Assembly: GCA_905221505.1 (NCBI GenBank)
Contig: CAJNDL010000019.1
Location: forward strand, 1-39,243
Reading direction: 5' to 3'
Source of the DNA: a bacterium
GTDB taxonomy: Bacteria > Bacillota > Bacilli > Lactobacillales > Streptococcaceae
Length of the DNA stretch: 39,243 nt
Shown: positions 38,101 through 39,243 of the stretch, piece after piece
How positions within the stretch are numbered: position 1 is the first letter of the stretch
Layout of the letters: each line of letters starts with the position of its first letter
Notes under the pieces: generated by a model
Told to the model about the DNA's origin: nothing
What the model saw: only the letters and a program-made list of their open reading frames with translations
Databases searched by the model: none
Translations under genes and position numbers: made by a program

Positions 38101-39069
38101 CAACCAAACAAATCTCACTTGTTGCGTGATAAGGACGGAAATCCATTTGACTATCCTTACTTCATCCATGACTCTTATGATTCGAGTGATGCTATTAACA
38201 AGTTTGACTGGACTAAGGCTACAGATGGAAAAGCATATCCTGAGAATGTCAAGAGCCGTGACTATATGAAAGGGTTGATTGCCCTTCGTCAATCTACAGA
38301 TGCCTTCCGACTTAAGAGTCTCCAAGATATCAAAGACCGTGTCCACCTCATCACTGTCCCAGGTCAAAATGGTGTAGAAAAAGAGGATGTAGTGATTGGC
38401 TACCAAATCACTGCTCCAAATGGAGATATCTATGCAGTCTTTGTCAATGCGGATGAAAAAGCTCGCGAATTTAACTTAGGAACTGCCTTTGCCCACCTCA
38501 GAAATGCTGAAGTTTTAGCAGATGAAAATCAAGCAGGACCAGTCGGAATTGCCAACCCGAAAGGACTTGAATGGACTGAAAAAGGCTTGAAATTGAATGC
38601 CCTTACAGCTACTGTTCTTCGAGTCTCTCAAAGCCGTCCAGCTATGGAAGATAAACCAGAATTTGATCTTTCTAGCTTAAAACAAGAGCAAGGTCAAAAT
38701 AACAGCCAAGACAATATGTCAAACCGAGTCATCAAACCGGAACATCAAAATCCAGCTCCACAAACTAAACCTGATTCTGCAAAACCAGATGCAAACGTAG
38801 CGGACGCAGATCATAAACCTAGCCAAACTACAACTGATTCACAAGCTGAAAAACCAGCACAAGAGCCACAAGCATCATCTGTAAAAGAAGATGTTCAAAA
38901 CGCAGCGGTAGAAAACTTTAACAAAGAAAATACGCCTGCAACCCCAGCTAAACAAGCTGAACTTCCAAATACAGGAACCAAAAACGATCACAAACTCCTG
39001 TTTGCAGGAATCAGCATTCTTGCCCTTCTAGGTCTCGGGTTCTTGCTAAAAAACAAAAAAGAGAACTAA
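35185..39069 (+). CDS. spuA: Cell-wall-anchored type I pullulanase
   Basis: This 1294-residue surface enzyme cleaves alpha-1,6 branches of glycogen, pullulan and starch. It has a YSIRK/GS-type signal (YSIRSLKNGTGSVLIGAS, residues 14-31) and a Thr/Pro/Ser-rich linker (45-138). Two CBM41 glycogen-binding modules follow (about 140-245 and 250-365, with WTWDDVEKPSENWPNG and WYWGDVKNPSSAQWPDG), then a CBM48-type N-domain and a GH13 catalytic barrel. The type I signature YNWGYDP is near 670, the nucleophile Asp in DGFRFDMMGD near 785, the acid Glu in LGEGW near 813 and HDN near 900. It ends with a charged repeat-rich spacer, the sortase motif LPNTG (1260-1264), a hydrophobic helix and KKEN. It is likely under CcpA control. 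Confidence 0.96.
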   Translation: MRKTPAQTEKKMVYSIRSLKNGTGSVLIGASLVLLAMATPTISAKENTPTTNASNSETTTALTQPLTDATNIAGKNESDFSSTDNANASLEKKEEKPATEPLSPAASSTDPAPQTGQDRSSEPTTSTSPATPKTKAEEPIEDNYFRIHVKKLPEENKDAQGLWTWDDVEKPSENWPNGALSFKDAKKDDYGYYLDVKLKGEQAKKISFLINNTAGKNLTGDKSAEKLVPKMNEAWLDQDYKVFSYEPQPAGTVRVNYYRTDGNYDKKSLWYWGDVKNPSSAQWPDGTDFTATGKYGRYIDIPLKDAAKEFGFLLLDESKQGDDVKIRKEDYKFTDLKNHSQIFLKDDDESIYTNPYYVHDIRMTGAQHVGTSSIESSFSTLVGAKKEDILKHSNITNHLGNKVTITDVAIDEAGKKVTYSGDFSDTKHPYTVSYNSDQFTTKTSWRLKDETYSYDGKLGADLKKEGKQVDLTLWSPSADKVSVVVYDKNDPNKVVGTVALEKGERGTWKQTLDSTNKLGITDFTGYYYQYQIERQGKTVLALDPYAKSLAAWNSDDAKIDDAHKVAKAAFVDPAKLGPQDLTYGKIHNFKTREDAVIYEAHVRDFTSDPAIAKDLTKPFGTFEAFIEKLDYLKDLGVTHIQLLPVLSYYFVNELKNHERLSDYASKNSNYNWGYDPQNYFSLTGMYSSDPKNPEKRIAEFKNLINEIHKRGMGAILDVVYNHTAKVNIFEDLEPNYYHFMDADGTPRTSFGGGRLGTTHHMTKRLLVDSIKYLVDTYKVDGFRFDMMGDHDAASIEEAYKAARALNPNLIMLGEGWRTYAGDENMPTRAADQDWMKHTDTVAVFSDDIRNNLKSGYPNEGQPAFITGGKRDINTIFKNLIAQPTNFEADSPGDVIQYIAAHDNLTLFDIIAQSIKKDPSKAENYAEIHRRLRLGNLMVLTAQGTPFIHSGQEYGRTKQFRDPAYKTPVAEDKQPNKSHLLRDKDGNPFDYPYFIHDSYDSSDAINKFDWTKATDGKAYPENVKSRDYMKGLIALRQSTDAFRLKSLQDIKDRVHLITVPGQNGVEKEDVVIGYQITAPNGDIYAVFVNADEKAREFNLGTAFAHLRNAEVLADENQAGPVGIANPKGLEWTEKGLKLNALTATVLRVSQSRPAMEDKPEFDLSSLKQEQGQNNSQDNMSNRVIKPEHQNPAPQTKPDSAKPDANVADADHKPSQTTTDSQAEKPAQEPQASSVKEDVQNAAVENFNKENTPATPAKQAELPNTGTKNDHKLLFAGISILALLGLGFLLKNKKEN

Positions 39070-39084
39070 ACTAGCCCTCCTATA

Positions 39085-39126
39085 GAAAAATCCCCCAAGC
39101 ATTATAGCTCGGGGGATTAATTTTTG
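39085..39126. terminator. spuA terminator, bidirectional
   Basis: AATCCCCC (39089-39096) and GGGGGATT (39111-39118) enclose a 14-base loop, followed by AATTTTT on the plus strand and by TTTTT on the minus strand. It stops spuA and probably a convergent gene beyond the window. Confidence 0.85.
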
Positions 39127-39200
39127 TACAATATTTGTTGTCCTAATAAACCTGATTAGGATTTTTTATAGTTAATTGAAACAAGAACAAGACAAAAGAG

Positions 39201-39242
39201 CCTCAAAAAAAGTATTGCAACTTGGTAATACCTTTTTGAGGT
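39201..39242. terminator. Hairpin at the window end, possible terminator
   Basis: CCTCAAAAAAAGTATT and AATACCTTTTTGAGG pair with one or two imperfections. It may end a minus-strand gene lying to the right, but the T-run after it is short and the right edge is cut by the window. Confidence 0.4.
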
Positions 39243-39243
39243 G

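Noticed and set aside
37717..38406. 229-codon minus-strand ORF
   Set aside because: Antisense within the catalytic region of spuA. No ribosome site or promoter.
39161..39200. Possible end of an insertion sequence or pneumococcal repeat (ATAGTTAATTGAAACAAGAA)
   Set aside because: It resembles a sequence common in pneumococcal intergenic regions, but I cannot define its borders or name it from this window.

Overview
The window reads as chromosomal DNA of a mitis-group Streptococcus, close to S. mitis, S. pseudopneumoniae or S. pneumoniae. It is low-GC, carries BOX repeats, and has a choline-binding surface protein, the competence genes comM-tsaE-lytR and cinA-recA-dinF, and housekeeping proteins that look nearly identical to pneumococcal ones. 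It is probably not a typical pneumococcus. Between yebC and dinF, where I recall pneumococcus carrying ply and (after dinF) lytA, there are only 97 bases. The gene order also joins loci that I recall as distant in pneumococcus (rpmB beside the LiaF-like gene; rpoB beside an Mga-like regulator and pullulanase). No rRNA, tRNA, CRISPR array or intact insertion sequence was seen.

Layout, almost all on the minus strand from 342 to 33110. A small HTH protein (342-557) is followed by about 830 bases with an orphan promoter and relics. Next comes branched-chain amino-acid synthesis ilvB-ilvN-ilvC-ilvA (read from 6116 down to 1388), with a CodY-like box beside the ilvB promoter. Then come fakA, asp23 and rpmB (6317-8697), and a LytTR regulator with a LiaF-like membrane protein (8803-9928). 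A PAP2 phosphatase follows, then an operon of a MarR regulator and a heterodimeric ABC exporter under three palindromic operators (10641-14719). yebC and the late-competence operon cinA-recA-dinF (from a ComX cin-box at 19578) are next, then the comM-tsaE-GNAT-lytR operon (19646-22431).

The most unusual region is 22617-25143. A TprA-type (PlcR-like, TPR) quorum regulator on the minus strand faces a small plus-strand ORF that looks like a Phr pheromone precursor. That ORF overlaps the start of a CbpF-like choline-binding protein. In pneumococcus TprA/PhrA controls a lantibiotic cluster; here a surface choline-binding protein sits in the cargo position. The stop codon expected at the end of the pheromone is missing, so the precursor reads on into the cbp gene. 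A 9-bp repeat occurs once inside the tprA promoter and once just upstream of the phr promoter, as a candidate operator. A perfect 20-bp inverted repeat lies downstream of cbp.

Beyond this lie ndk, rpoC and rpoB (minus strand; rpoB starts at TTG and has a long leader with a terminator-like hairpin). Divergently on the plus strand are an Mga/RofA-like regulator (33593-35077) and a large LPXTG-anchored pullulanase, spuA/pulA-type, whose -35 box lies inside a CcpA cre-like site.
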